A stretch of 64,000 bases of DNA from Lepisosteus oculatus. Lineage: Eukaryota; Chordata; Actinopteri; Semionotiformes; Lepisosteidae. The translations under genes and the position numbers were made by a program. Under the pieces are notes generated by a model. That model had not been told where the DNA came from and ran no database searches. It saw only the letters and a program-made list of their open reading frames with translations. Shown here piece after piece: positions 48,701 through 60,070 of this stretch (its first letter is position 1; each line of letters starts with the position of its first letter). Where the stretch lies: assembly GCF_040954835.1 (NCBI RefSeq), contig NC_090707.1, positions 22,090,570 to 22,154,569 on the forward strand, given 5' to 3'.

Positions 48701-51700
48701 GCCATGCTCCTGCAGTTCCTTGTAGAACTTCAGGGAAATGCTGACCATCACTTTTGTTTTATCACCTCCGGGGTTGGAAATGTGATAGAGAACACCATCA
48801 AAATCTAGAGAAAGAAAAATGGACACATCTCCTTAAAAAGTGGAACAGCTGCTCTCATCTACTGCTCTTAAAGATACAGAAAAGTGACTGCATACTTTTC
48901 TGGAGTTTTAAAATGCACACTATAGGAGGCTTATATCTTCAAAGTATTTTACCACATATAAGAGCATTAAAAAGGGCTACGAATCTTTATCAGAAACCCT
49001 GGATGACCAGTGTGTCTGTAGCTTTTCATTCCAATTCAGCTCTTACTGAGCTTGTTACTGGCATTACTGGGTCAATGAGCTTCTCCCCGCTCTTCTGGGA
49101 GCTGGACACCTCTGCTAAATACCAATCACTCTTATTTGTGTCACTGGAAAAGTTATGGAAATACTGGAATGAAGAATATTTACCAAATAAATGCATTTTA
49201 AGAGGTATGCAGAAAAAACAAAAGGTATGTAAGTTAGAAAAGGGGCTTTGAAAAAGCACAGTTAATAACTCTAAAACTGTCATATTTACATATTTTGATT
49301 TCCTATTTTGAGCAAAGGAACCCTTTACTAAGCCTTTGCAGAAATGGTTACCTTTGAAAAACAAAGGGATTTCAGGTAATATATGCACATAGACTGAAAC
49401 TGAGTTATCTAAAAGGGAAAGCATACATATTACAGAAAACAGTAATCTGAAGGGGCATAACATCTAAATGGGCCAATTTATACTAGCTGTGTACCAAAGG
49501 GATCCACTTCAGGTCCATTTATCTTTCTCAGCTATATGATAGATTCTGGTATGGTTACCAAACTATCTAAACTTTCAGATGATTAAAAAAGGGAGAGTAG
49601 CTAAAACAAAAGCAGTGACGACAAGGGCCTTAGAAAGAGACATAAATCATGTCTCTTTAAGACACCAATTTCTTTTAACTGCCACAGCTTACAAAAGTGG
49701 GTCTGCTGCTATTCCAAAATTGCCTTAGTATATATATTTCCATTTATTGACTAGTTCATTCAGTGGTTCCTAATACATTTATGAAACAGTACCCCCTTTT
49801 AATTTAACTAGTTCAGGCAGTTGTTCCCTTTAAACATTACTAGGGAGCAAGAATATATTAACATAAATGAATAATGAAGGTTATATTTGTATCAAAGATT
49901 TTCTTCAATGTATGTCACTGTTTAATTATAAGCTAAGCCCCTAAAGAGATTAAGGTGTTTATCACCTTTAAATACCAGTTTAAGCCCTGATTTATAGATG
50001 ATAAAAAACATGTCTGTTGCAGGCTGGAGATGGATAAAAAACAGCATACAGACCTCAGGGAGGAGAAATTCTGTTCCAAAGGCTAACAGGTCATAGGAAC
50101 TAAATATCTTTAGTCAAGAATCTTGTTTTTTTAAAGAGTATTTTTTAAACTAGATAGAATCCTTACACGGCATGTCTTTTGGGTTAAAACACTGAAGGTT
50201 AGAAACTCTTTCTTAACGCACTTCAATCTCTTACCTTTCGAAAGTTCAAGATATTGCTGTTGCCCAATCTTGCAAAACATGTACATGCATTCAGAATTAA
50301 ACTCCAGGTCTTTCTAAAACAAATGTAAACGGGACTAACCCTTTCTTTCAGTTCCAAAGTTCATGCTCATTCAGGTATGCATGTATGAGCACTGCAACAG
50401 CAGCTTCCTTCCATACATGATGACCGACACTGCAGTAGTCTCTCCACAAATGAACAATATATAATTCAATACATTTTGAATAAAAGGATCTTCATGCAGA
50501 AAGTCCATACATTTCTGAGGATATCCTTCTTTTTAGATCATAAAAGAAGAAGTACACAAAATATGCACACAAAGCCTCCTTTTTTTAAAAAAAACCATGT
50601 AGGACATCAAATAAGATTATGCAGTCTACTATTTATGAAATGTGTAATAAATATATAGAGAGCAATTCTGTGTATGCCTCCATACTCAGGTTTCACTCAA
50701 GCCTCAGCAGACAAATAGAACACGTGTGTACTAAGATACAATTCAACCACTGGTTTATAAACCAGATGTAGCAGTCAAATAACTTTCCACTTCTTACCAG
50801 ACCTCTCTAGCAAAGCACAAAAAACTACTTGCAGTTCAATCTAAGTAGAGTAGAGAGTAGAGCAATTCTTAGTTGTGCTTATCTCTCAGAACAGACACAG
50901 TGTAGACAGTACATTACTAACATAAGACATAATATCAGAACAATAAATATGAAGTACTGTAAAAACATGGCAGACCATGCATAAAAGTAATAGTGCTGAC
51001 ATGCACTGAGTCTGAGGCACTGCAGTTAGCTGTTGAGGATGTGTACTGCAGTAGAAGCTGTTCTTAAGCCTAGTGGTCTGTGCTTTAATAGTGAAGTACT
51101 GCTTGCCAGAGTGCTGGGGGAAGGACAGTTTGTGGCCGGGATGGTTGGGATCCAGTATGATGGACTGGGCTTTATTGCAACTGCAGATGGTGTGAATCTC
51201 AGTCTAGAATCTAAATAAAGAGTTTCTAAAAGGTTCTGAACTATTTAAAAAAAAAATGAAAGACTGAAAAATCCTAAGTCAAATGGGAGCTGGACATAAT
51301 TATTCTAAAAAGTTACAGGTTATGACACTACCTTCTTATCAAGTGGTTTGCTTAACATTTTGCTCATTTGAGACCAAAAATTACTCTGAAAATGTGTTAA
51401 AACATACAATACCTGTGAGAATATTTATATATATATAATCTTACAATGAGATAATGATTTTAAGAATTCTTCAGACTTGGAGCTCTCGTGTTACACTGCA
51501 CACCACCAAAATCTGTGATTCATACATTTAACTATAGGTGCAGTCAAGTAATGTAATGTTTTTTAAATTCAACAAATTAATGTAGGAGGGATGACTGACC
51601 AGCAGTTGGTCTCAGTCTTGGAATCCCTGTGTCTCAATTCTGTTTTTTCTGACCAGGTAGTTGGCATGTGAGATAAAAAATAATTTCTGTACTGCTGATT

Positions 51701-54632
51701 TCAGCTTGCAAAGCACTTTTTATAACCTTTTAAACTTTTTGTAGTTAAATGCTTTTAATATCGTCTATTAAAATGTTTATTTCAAAGACTCAATGTAGGC
51801 GAAATCAAAAAGAACAGAATGTTTATTCTACTAAAATTGCTGCATTTTCCAATGCTGCATGAGGCTTGAGAGGTTATAGCTGATATAAACCAAAAGAGGT
51901 AAAGATAAGCTATACCCAGAGGGACTACTACAAACTCAACTGCAAACAAAAAGGGGGAGACATAACTGGGAAATAAAATAATTGTTTAGAAAGGAGAAGA
52001 GGAAACACTTCTTTACACAAAGAGTTGCTGGTGTCTCGAAGATACTTTCCAGTCAAGTGGCCGAGCCTCAAAAAGTCTCCTTCAAAAAGCAGCTGGAGAA
52101 AATGTTAGAATTTACTTCTCTTCTAAACTATTAAACTGGCGAGATAGGCTACAGGGCTTCTGCTTGTGTGCAACCTTTCTTATATTCTTACATGTGAATA
52201 AATAACATCGTATTCCAGACATAGAACCACATTAAATAAGGGATCATTTTCTAATGGACAACATGCACCATTTATAAGAGTTTATAAATAATGTGTCTTG
52301 GTGTCACTGGACAAATGAGAAATGGGGATTTTTTTTTTTGTTAGAGGAAAAATAAAATACAAAGAGTACTTTAGGTTTAAAAAGTTTCACTACATAAGAC
52401 AAAGGTTATATATGTTGAACCAAACTGCACTTACCCGCAAATGTTACTTCTACTGCCTCAGGTTTGTTCCTGAAAAAAAACAGAAGTATAATATCAGTTA
52501 CGTTAACAATAGAGACTCTGTGCTAATGTGTGTGAGGGAAACGTATAGACTGCAAACTCAAAAGCTCGTATCAAGGGTGAGTCATTTTAAAAAATGTGGT
52601 AGAAGTATTAACTGTCCTTTTAAGTATCACGATAATTGCAGTACAGTCACTTTTAATTTTTTTTTTCTGGCCCCTAGCATATATTTTGGCATGTTTCTTT
52701 AGAATGGAGACTGTTCTCCTGGGATGCTCCCAGGTCATCATCTGTAAATGTTTTTAAGTTGTTTTATTAAACAATAATGCTTTAGCTACCTCCTACCATA
52801 AAAAAAAAATCAGAAAGTAGAATTATTTAGCTTCTTAGATTGAGTTGGTTCAATTTGTTCTAAACTGGATTTCTCAGTCTACCATAGTGCAAGAAGGTTA
52901 CAAAAAAAGCAGGAAACTCAATTTTTAAAAATATTTCTAAACAAATATGTTAAAAACTACATCTAGTTAAATTACAACTAAAGCACTAACCATTTATTTC
53001 TTTGAAACAGATTTATTGTATTTTTCTTTTCAAAGGCATTATTTCCACATGCAGTTTATTGTTTGTAATTACACTTGCTGCAACAGAATTTCACCTGAAC
53101 AGCATCATTACAGAAGATATGTAGACTTCCTCTCCATCCCCACAAGAGTGAACCAGTGACTGCCAAGGAACACATTACCTTGTGTTCTAAACAGCATTCC
53201 CAGTGAAAGAAAAGCAACTAAGTCTCTGCAAGATAATCAAAAGGTTTCCAGGAACACACCATTCATAAGATTTCCAACTAAATAAAATTCAGCGATACCA
53301 GAAATACAAAATATCCGCAACACACTTCACACACTATACCGTTACAAAAGACTTCGGTATTTTGAGCAACGATAAGGTTTTTGCTGTGCACCATGCACTA
53401 ACAAAAATCAAACCAGATAACGCATGAAATATATGACTTTATGGCCTGCATTGTTTTTCTACGGTGATCTTAATTTTTTTATACCACGAACACTTAATTT
53501 TCAAGCCAAAGTCTCAGTATGGCAGCAGATAATCACTATCCCCTCTACATTTCCCCGTGCCTTCAGCGGGGGATGAAGGCGGATTAGAGGTGCTCTCCTC
53601 TAGGTGAAGCACTTTGGTATTCGCTACTGCATGTGCTGCTCGCCGGCTTGACTACCCCTGCCTAGACTTGAAAGGGGACTCCGGAATGCGGAAGTGCATA
53701 GGCAAAGAAGGGGGCTTCCACCAAGCAAGTGGCAAATTTGACGATAATTTATGAAAGAAATTACAAAAATAAAATAAAAAAGAATTCCAAGCTCGAAAAA
53801 AGCTCGACCCAAGTGACCACAAATATGTAAAACTGCGCCTGTTGCCAATTCATTAAATGCGGAAGTCATACGTTAAAAGCGATCATGAGACTAACTGTAC
53901 GAATTCCGACGATAAAAAAAAACAATGAGTGACAATGATAATTATGAGATGTAAAGTAATATGTAGACAGGTGTTGTGTTGTTAGGTGGTGTTAGACCCG
54001 TCTCGTCTTAATGAGGTGTCAGTTTTGCTGTCACTGCAGCTTTACCTCTGTAACGAGGTGTCACTGTTGCGATTCAAAGCTCTCCTAATCTACAAATCCT
54101 GAAGAATACAACAATACGTCTTTGTATTTATATACAGAAGAGGGTAAAATGCTCTCATTACTTATAGTCATCAGTTAGAGCAACAGTAGGCTTAAACTTT
54201 ATTTTCCGCTTTCTAACTTAGGCCGGATGTTGAAGTACTTATTGCATCTCGACTATTACTACTACAGCAACCAGCGACAGTTAATGTCATTAAGTAAACT
54301 GCAGGAGTGTGAACTCTCATTATTTCTTGACATTAGACCACTTTTAAATAGATTATATCTTAAACGATAGTCTTCACTCCTGTCCTGTAACAAAGATAAA
54401 AAAGACACACCCCAGTTATTACTTACGAACATTCCCAGCAAGGCCGCTGCGTTTAGCCTAGTATTTTAAGATTCATTTAAGAAACACGGCACGATCAGAC
54501 TGTATATCTTTAATAGACAACGCATTTTATTATTAATTTTTAATTTACATTTTCTTACCCATTGGACGCACTCTCGAATTTCAGACTCAACGTCTCCTCT
54601 ATAATACGGTTGTTGATTTCCAGAAGAATCAT
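39783..54632 (-). CDS. arpc2: Actin-related protein 2/3 complex subunit 2 (p34-Arc)
   Basis: Core structural subunit of the Arp2/3 complex, which nucleates branched actin filaments; p34 contacts the mother filament. Ten coding exons: 54632-54559, 52469-52435, 48804-48692, 46081-46036, 45916-45730, 45475-45382, 44801-44675, 42719-42619, 41667-41567, 39807-39783. Together they give 903 bases, exactly 300 aa plus stop, equal to the human protein. The protein starts [20 protein letters not shown]. It continues through [34 protein letters not shown] and [18 protein letters not shown], and ends KTISGKTFAAR. All borders are GT/AG, with phase preserved. Conservation with mammals is very high; visible changes are conservative (TFAAR for TFSSR at the end). 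The last coding exon holds only eight codons plus the stop. Several introns carry repeats. Confidence 0.97.
42851..42951 (+). mobile_element. 101-bp Penelope-like tail unit with 10-bp target duplication
   Basis: The unit starts CACACCTGAAGAAGGC and ends CCACCTGAACT. It is flanked by a perfect direct repeat AATATGTGCT (42,841-42,850 and 42,952-42,961). Its middle and end match the non-coding tail of the Penelope remnant at 8.6 and 10.2 kb. Here the text runs uninterrupted, 'acctattacttgttcctttg'. It is therefore a discrete, separately inserted 5'-truncated or tail-only copy, in the arpc2 intron just past the exon that ends at 42,719. Confidence 0.7.
43682..43800. mobile_element. Inverted dimer of Penelope-like tails
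   Basis: 'aaacgtttattccatgttga' with 'aaagagaagaaa' on the left is mirrored by 'tttcttctcttttcaacatg' with 'gaataatcctttactt' on the right. The arms are about 40 bp and nearly perfect, so the segment can form a strong hairpin. It lies in an arpc2 intron. Confidence 0.65.
43841..44088 (+). repeat. tRNA-derived SINE, forward copy
   Basis: The tRNA-like head has an A box (GTGGCTCTGTGGCTAAGGAT region) and a B box (GGTTCAAATCC). It is followed by 'gggttaagggctcctgagaa', 'ctgaccccaagcttctcttc' and 'atggagagcaagctggggta', then a short A-rich tail. The reverse copy at 62,646-62,888 shares the body. It lies in an arpc2 intron. Confidence 0.75.
47504..47575. repeat. Dispersed direct repeat within arpc2 intron 3, copy 1
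   Basis: 'ttcttccatacatggtgact' and 'ctgacactgcagcagtctct' recur in slightly changed form at 50,393-50,461, also inside arpc2 but one intron upstream. The family is unknown. Confidence 0.4.
50393..50461. repeat. Dispersed direct repeat within arpc2 intron 2, copy 2
   Basis: 'ttccttccatacatgatgac' and 'cgacactgcagtagtctctc' match copy 1 at 47.5 kb in the same orientation. Confidence 0.4.
53549..53880. other. GC-rich island in arpc2 intron 1 with hairpins and ETS-like sites
   Basis: A patch clearly richer in G and C than the flanking intron. It contains a 6-bp hairpin (TCCCCG / CGGGGA at about 53,552-53,572), a second fold (AGGTGCT / AGCACTT at about 53,588-53,614), and two plus-strand GCGGAAGT boxes near 53,687 and 53,858. 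It could be an intronic enhancer, an alternative promoter or an old ncRNA copy. I could not match it to a known snRNA. Confidence 0.3.
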
Positions 54633-54850
54633 GGCGATTGAAAATGAATTCCCAAATCGTAATATAAGACGTGCTTTAAAAAAAATGCTTTTAATTAAAT
54701 TGCAATATTTTCGTTTTCTTCTCCGCAATCTTTCTTATTCTCTCTGTCCCTGCAAGGCTGTTCCGCCCAGGCACTTCCGCTTGTCTTCCAAGGACCTCCA
54801 GTGAGGTTGTCCGGAACTATGCCTGTAGTAAAACAATTTGCAGCAGGATG
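54633..54850 (-). promoter_or_regulatory. arpc2: arpc2 5' UTR and TATA-less promoter
   Basis: Upstream of the arpc2 ATG (context cgccATGa). On the minus strand there are ETS-family motifs: GCGGAAGT at 54,773-54,780 and a CCGGAA core at 54,811-54,816. No TATA box is seen at a fitting distance. Clustered ETS sites at a TATA-less start are usual for ubiquitously expressed genes. The exact start site cannot be set from the sequence. Confidence 0.45.
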
Positions 54851-55687
54851 ACTGAATGTGTTTTTATCCCCGAATTAACATAATTTAAATTAAAATAAGT
54901 GTATGTGCAATAAAAATATTCTGTTGTATAACCCCAGTTATCTATTCGTACTTATTGTACTGTGTATGAATACCTGTTAAAGGTTGAGATAAAACAAAAC
55001 CGAAAAAGCTTAAAATATCACATACTGTACCGAGGGCCCATACAAAGAAGCCTTTGAGTTACTGGAGACGTTGAATGTGTAATAGATTCTGCTCATTTGC
55101 TTCAACCAGTGGACACATATGTGCTTTTTGCACAGGCTTTTATAAACAAGTATTTCTCTTCCATAACATATATGACTCTTCTACAGCATATATAGCTTTT
55201 TACTGTCTGCGCGTTACCTGGCTAGTATTGAGCTGGCTTTACTGAGAACTGTAATTTTAAACTGAATATTTGGTTATCACAAGATGGGAGGATTTCTATT
55301 CATATGCCTTAAGAATCTATGAAACAACTGCTTATTCTGTGCTTCAATGAATCACTTGAGTCAAGCAGACACTAAAATAGAGACTGGTTTTGTTCACAAT
55401 AACTGATTTAATGCCCTTGAGACCTAATGCTCAACTAAAGCCTTAAAAAAAACAGAAAAAGAGATACTAACTCATAATTTGAAAAGTAAATTGTCACTCA
55501 TTCCCCAAAACATGTTTAGTATTTGCAAGACAAAAACACATAATGCAAACATTATTCAGCAAAAAGGAAGCTTTAAAGTCTGCCATAATCCCATTTTTAA
55601 AATGAAAATAATTTCAATTTTGTATGAAATATTTTTACAGTAATACATACTATTAGTACATTTTGGCATGGTCTGTGTATGGACAAC
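54851..55687. other. Intergenic, nothing recognised
   Basis: AT-rich sequence upstream of arpc2 without coding frame or nameable repeat. Confidence 0.4.
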
Positions 55688-56024
55688 ATGGTGGCACCGT
55701 GGTTAGCACTGCTGCCTTGCAGTGCTATGGCCCTGGGGTCAATTCAGGACCAAGGTGCCATCTGTGTGGAGTTTGAACGTTCTCCTGCTATTTGTGTGGC
55801 TGGTTTCATTCCATAGTTTAAAAATATACTAGTAGATTAATTGGCTTCTGGGAAAAAAAACAGCTCTTGGTGTAAGTGTGAATGTGTTTGTACAGTATGT
55901 CTGTTCTGTGATGGACTGGTCTCCTGTCCAGAGTGCCCTGACTTGTGTGCATTGTTTGCCAAGATAGGTTCCAGCTTTCCCTCAACCCTGAACTGGAAGA
56001 AGCAGTTAGAAAATAAATAGATGG
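55688..56024 (+). repeat. SINE-like repeat, family A, near full length
   Basis: The best copy of the family in the window. It starts GGTGGCACCGTGGTTAGCACT, passes 'ctgccttgcagtgctatggc', 'gtgtggagtttgaacgttct' and 'tgtgatggactggtctcctg', and ends 'ctgaactggaagaagcagtt'. Confidence 0.7.
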
Positions 56025-56164
56025 TTTATCTGTGCAGGGAACACAAATAGGAGATCTCATCAAAATATTTGTCATTTTTCAGAAGGTAGTGCCTTCATCC
56101 ATCAATGATCAGAAAGCCAATTATTACTAACATCACTCAAAGGCGGAAGATCCAAGGCAGGGTT

Positions 56165-56320
56165 TCCCTCTGGATGGGATGCCTGCCCATACACACACAC
56201 ATATGCATGAGGACCATTTAGTGACAACAAATGGGTTAGCCATAATGTCTTTAGAATGTGGGACAGCATGCAAACTCAAACTTAGGATCTAAGTGCTTTG
56301 AGGCAGAAGCAAATAACTAC
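56165..56320 (-). repeat. Degraded SINE-like repeat, reverse copy
   Basis: 'catgcaaactcaaacttagg' and 'gctttgaggcagaagcaaat' read in reverse resemble the 5' half of the family A repeats. The copy is strongly diverged. Confidence 0.35.
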
Positions 56321-57012
56321 AATATAAATTATTGTGTAATATAATTTAATTTATTATCATACTATAAATTAAATATAAAGAAAGGCACAACATAATACAT
56401 TTAATTTTTATTTAATATTATATTGATTTTATAATTTACATAATGTATATTTCCAAATTAACTATTTTTAAATATTTTCACACTACCTGCATTGTTTGTC
56501 CTTCTTAAAGCTCCTTACCATTCATTAACTGCTGATTAAACACAGGAGTTTCCCTGGAAAGGCTTTCATAATGCAGAGTTCACAAGCTCTGAATGTAAGA
56601 TTTGAAACTTGATATTGAGACATTGTTTTCTACTTTCTCGTTTAACAATTCCTGCACTTCCCCTTTCTGTTTTATGCCTCTCTCTCTATATCTTTAGTAT
56701 TCTGTTTAGAAATTCCTGCTTGTAAAAGTTATAAAAGCTTTTAACAGAGACAATACATGGCATTCTCAATAATTTGTATTTCCTTAAATCTCTTCCAGGG
56801 AAGTGGGAGTGCAGTGGTGTCCTGAGTAAAAAGTCCCATATATAAACAAGACATAAGATTTTTTTTTTAAATCACCTTGTATACCTGTATATAACTTAGG
56901 TCTTGCTTACAGTATATGTCATTAATAAAAATACTAATCAATCAGCTATTTACTACCACTCAGCTTAGCTTATAGACACACCATCTGAACCATAATATAA
57001 AAGCATATTCAC

Positions 57013-57103
57013 ATCTGAAGAAGGCTCAACGGCCTAAACGTTGTGTTTTCTTTCTTCTTTTTTTTTCAGCATGGAATAAACCTATTACTTGTTCCTTATA
57101 ATA
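57013..57103 (+). mobile_element. Penelope-like tail unit, forward copy
   Basis: 'atctgaagaaggctcaacgg', 'cctaaacgttgtgttttctt' and 'cagcatggaataaacctatt' give the most complete forward tail in the intergenic part. It ends at 'acttgttcctta', where the 42.85-kb copy continues. Confidence 0.65.
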
Positions 57104-58317
57104 GATACTGTAAGAGCAGGTTAGTGAGGTGAGGTTGCATTTCTTTTTTGTTATGGAGTTGTGTTGTATATATTGCTAAGAATATAATGTTTTTGTACTG
57201 TATTGTGTAGGTAAATTGCTGAGTCTAGAAATATTGCACCTTTAATAGCAATGTGTAACTGAAATTCATTGTATGAATTTCCCTATTTGTCACATATTGT
57301 AAATGGACAACTTAAGAGACTTTTGCGTGTTGGGTTTATCTATTCAAATGATATCATTAACACATTTTAACAATGGCAGTTTCAGAATTCTTTCAGAATA
57401 TATGGTGCACTTTGCTAGAGCAAGTTTTTTTCTTGCAGGTCTGCCTTAATAACACTTGTCTTTAAAAGGTTTTACAATGCATGGTATTAGTAGAGGTCTC
57501 TTCACTTGCACAAATAGCTAGGTAATTAGAAATTAAAGCTAGTACTTGTTTAGTTTTAATTATGTGTTCTCATAAATGCTAATTTTAGGTATATAATTTA
57601 ATTATCTCCTTCGAGGAGCAGTGACAGTTCTATTTATAAAACAAATCAATTGGAGAAAATGCCCCATTGCAAAATATTATGACATGAAATATACATTAAT
57701 AAGGAGCATTAGTGTGATGCATAATTTAAATTAAGTCTTATTGGTGACCTTTTTCTTCTAATGCTGTTGCACTGTATAATTGTCAAATGCAGAACTGTTC
57801 TAAGAAACAGGATGGAAAAGCCATCAGATGAAAATTGAAGAAGTTCTGATTTATTTCTCTTTAACATTAAATTACAGAGTAGATTATGTTTTTAATTAAT
57901 GTAGATTTGTTTTGCTACCATTTCTCTTGCTACAATAAACATGTTTCATGTCTCCCACTCTACTGCATTCATCCTCTGCCCAGCTCATAACCCATCTTCT
58001 GTTCCTTTTTCTGTTTTTATGGAATTTCAGGACAGGCAGGAACAAGTTTAGCTGTAGTAATCAAGGCACATGGAACATACCTGTCTGAATTCCTAAAAGG
58101 TACAGAGTGATCTGAAATTGCAAGACTGAAGCCAAGAGTTTTTCTGATGATTTATTTTAAATCATGATACTGTATATCAGTGCATGTCACATTGCTGTAC
58201 AATATGATCCATCATAAAAAGAAAACAAATTTCTAGATGTGAAAAACTAATAGACTAATATTTAACACTGGTAAATCAAGACAGCATCCGTACAAATAAG
58301 TCTTCTACAGATTCGTA

Positions 58318-58478
58318 ATTGATCTTTTACAGCATTGATTACTGCGATGCCCTTTTTGCTGGGGTAAATAAAACCACTATCTAATCAGTATGTCCAGAAT
58401 TTGGGCAACCGGGATCCTGACCAGGTGTTGTGCAAACAATCACATTACTCCTGTCCTAGTCCTTGCACTGGCTTCCTA
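58318..58478 (+). mobile_element. L2-type LINE fragment, 5' part of a split copy
   Basis: The translation contains IDYCDALFAG and, near the end, LHWLPI. These are typical of the C-terminal part of L2 reverse transcriptase proteins. Stops and frame changes show it is dead. The copy is interrupted after 58,478 by another repeat and continues at 58,909. Confidence 0.65.
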
Positions 58479-58480
58479 TC

Positions 58481-58546
<66 letters not shown>

Positions 58547-58908
58547 CTTTATTTTATATAGCACCTTTAAAGGTGGCTTCTTAAAGCGCTTTACAGAATG
58601 ACAACAACAATAAATTAAAAGAATACACAAGATAAAACACAATTACAATGCACAGAGGAGACCGTGGATGGTGCTACTAAGTATAGTAGGAGCAGAGGGG
58701 TAAAGAATGGAAGTTACGTAAAGGCTCTTCTAAAGAAGAAAGTTTTGAGTTTGGATTGAAGGAGTTTAGAGAAGGTGACTCTCTGATATCCTTGGGGAGA
58801 GAATTCCAGAGCTTGGGGGCAAACAGGAGAACACCCTGTCACCCATACAATGTAGGTGGGCTTGGGGGACAGTAAGGAGGCTTGTGTTGACTATCAAGTC
58901 TTGTGTTG
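58479..58908 (-). repeat. Second repeat inserted into the L2 copy, with (AAT)n start
   Basis: It begins with about 65 bp of (AAT)n (58,481-58,545), followed by 'aaactttattttatatagca' and 'gcgctttacagaatgacaac'. This is the reverse of a LINE/SINE 3' end with microsatellite tail. CTATCA occurs just before the run and again near 58,890, a possible target duplication. Open frames of repeated isoleucine here are translations of the microsatellite. Confidence 0.6.
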
Positions 58909-59372
58909 ACTTCAAAGTCCTCATGCTCACCTTTAAGGCTCCACATGGCTTGGCACCTCAGTAGCTTTCTGACTTATTATCTTCCTACTCTCCACCTTAC
59001 CATCTTCGTACAGTATGTCTGATTCTGGTCTGATGTTCATCCTCCCAGGCTCAATAACACTCTGTGGGTAACAGGGCCTTCTCTAGTTATACTCCATAGC
59101 TCTGGAATTCTATTGTCAAGGATTTCAGAGAGTCACCCAAGCGTATTCAAATCCAGACTCAAAGTCTTCTTCTTCAGAAACGCTTTTATGTACAGTAATT
59201 GCTGTCTCTGCTCCTTGCATCTCATAGATTTCCAATCCTTTGCATTTCCTTGTGCCATTTTTGTTATCTCCTATCTATGTCACTTTTTTCATTTGATTTA
59301 ACTGTATTCTTCCTACAATGTTCTGTATGTCATTTTAAAGGTGCTATGTAAATAAAGTTTATTATTATAATT
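58909..59372 (+). mobile_element. L2-type LINE fragment, 3' part of the split copy
   Basis: The translation resumes as KVLMLTFKAPHGLAP, the residues expected right after LHWLPI in L2. It continues with a degraded C-terminus (RIQIQTQSLLLQKRFYVQ region). It ends in the L2-like 3' end 'ttaaaggtgctatgtaaata' plus a short (ATT)n tail. Confidence 0.65.
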
Positions 59373-59837
59373 ATTACTACAAATGGAAAGGCACAGCTTA
59401 CAGCAGTCATCTAAGACGTCATTTTTTAAATGTTTCCTGAATCTGTTGTGTGTCAAAAAAGGTTAAAATGCTTTTGCTCATGTTAATGGAAGACCTGTTT
59501 CAGCTTTGTTTGTGCATGTGAAACTGAGCCAGAAGGAATATGGGTTTATTTGCAGGGTGGTACAATAAATAAAGATAAACGCATCATAAACTCAGCATAG
59601 TTTTCCTTCATTTCCATTAGGTTTTACAGGCAGTTTAATTCTGTATCATGCTAATATGGACTGCAAGTCAAAAATCACAACATAATTCATACCGGGAATA
59701 CAATTTTCTCTCAGGGTTGATTGCACTTATTATTTTGACATAAAGGGGCCAATTTGTCCATAGAAAAGCAAGCTTATAATAAGCTTAATGAGGTTTAAAT
59801 ACACCATTGGTGTATCTTTTTCTTAAATACATTGTGA

Positions 59838-60070
59838 ATAGCATAGTAGTCAATGTTGCTGCCTTTTACGTGTTGTATTTTGGTTCGACTGGAATGCCTT
59901 CTGAGTGGAGTTTTTATGTTCTCCCCTGCTCACAATGGGTTTTGTTGGGTGCTTGAGTTTCTTCCCACCTCACAAAGACATACTTGTTTTTGTGTCTTGA
60001 AATCCCGTGATGGACCAATGTCTTGCTCAATTTTGATGTCAAGCTTTATGTTACTGTAGTTATACTGCAG
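59838..60070 (+). repeat. SINE-like repeat, family A, diverged
   Basis: 'gtcaatgttgctgcctttta', 'gtggagtttttatgttctcc' and 'ccgtgatggaccaatgtctt' follow the order of the family at 55.7 kb. The start is degraded. Confidence 0.5.

Noticed and set aside
48754-49463. Open frames of 165 aa (+) and 145 aa (-)
   Set aside because: They lie over arpc2 exon 3 and its intron, have no family features, and the plus one is antisense to the real exon.
53549-53720. Possible snRNA (U1, U3, 7SK considered)
   Set aside because: Short matches only; no Sm site, no conserved 5' end and no snRNA promoter element could be identified.
58401-58642. Open frames with long poly-isoleucine
   Set aside because: They are translations of the (AAT)n microsatellite.
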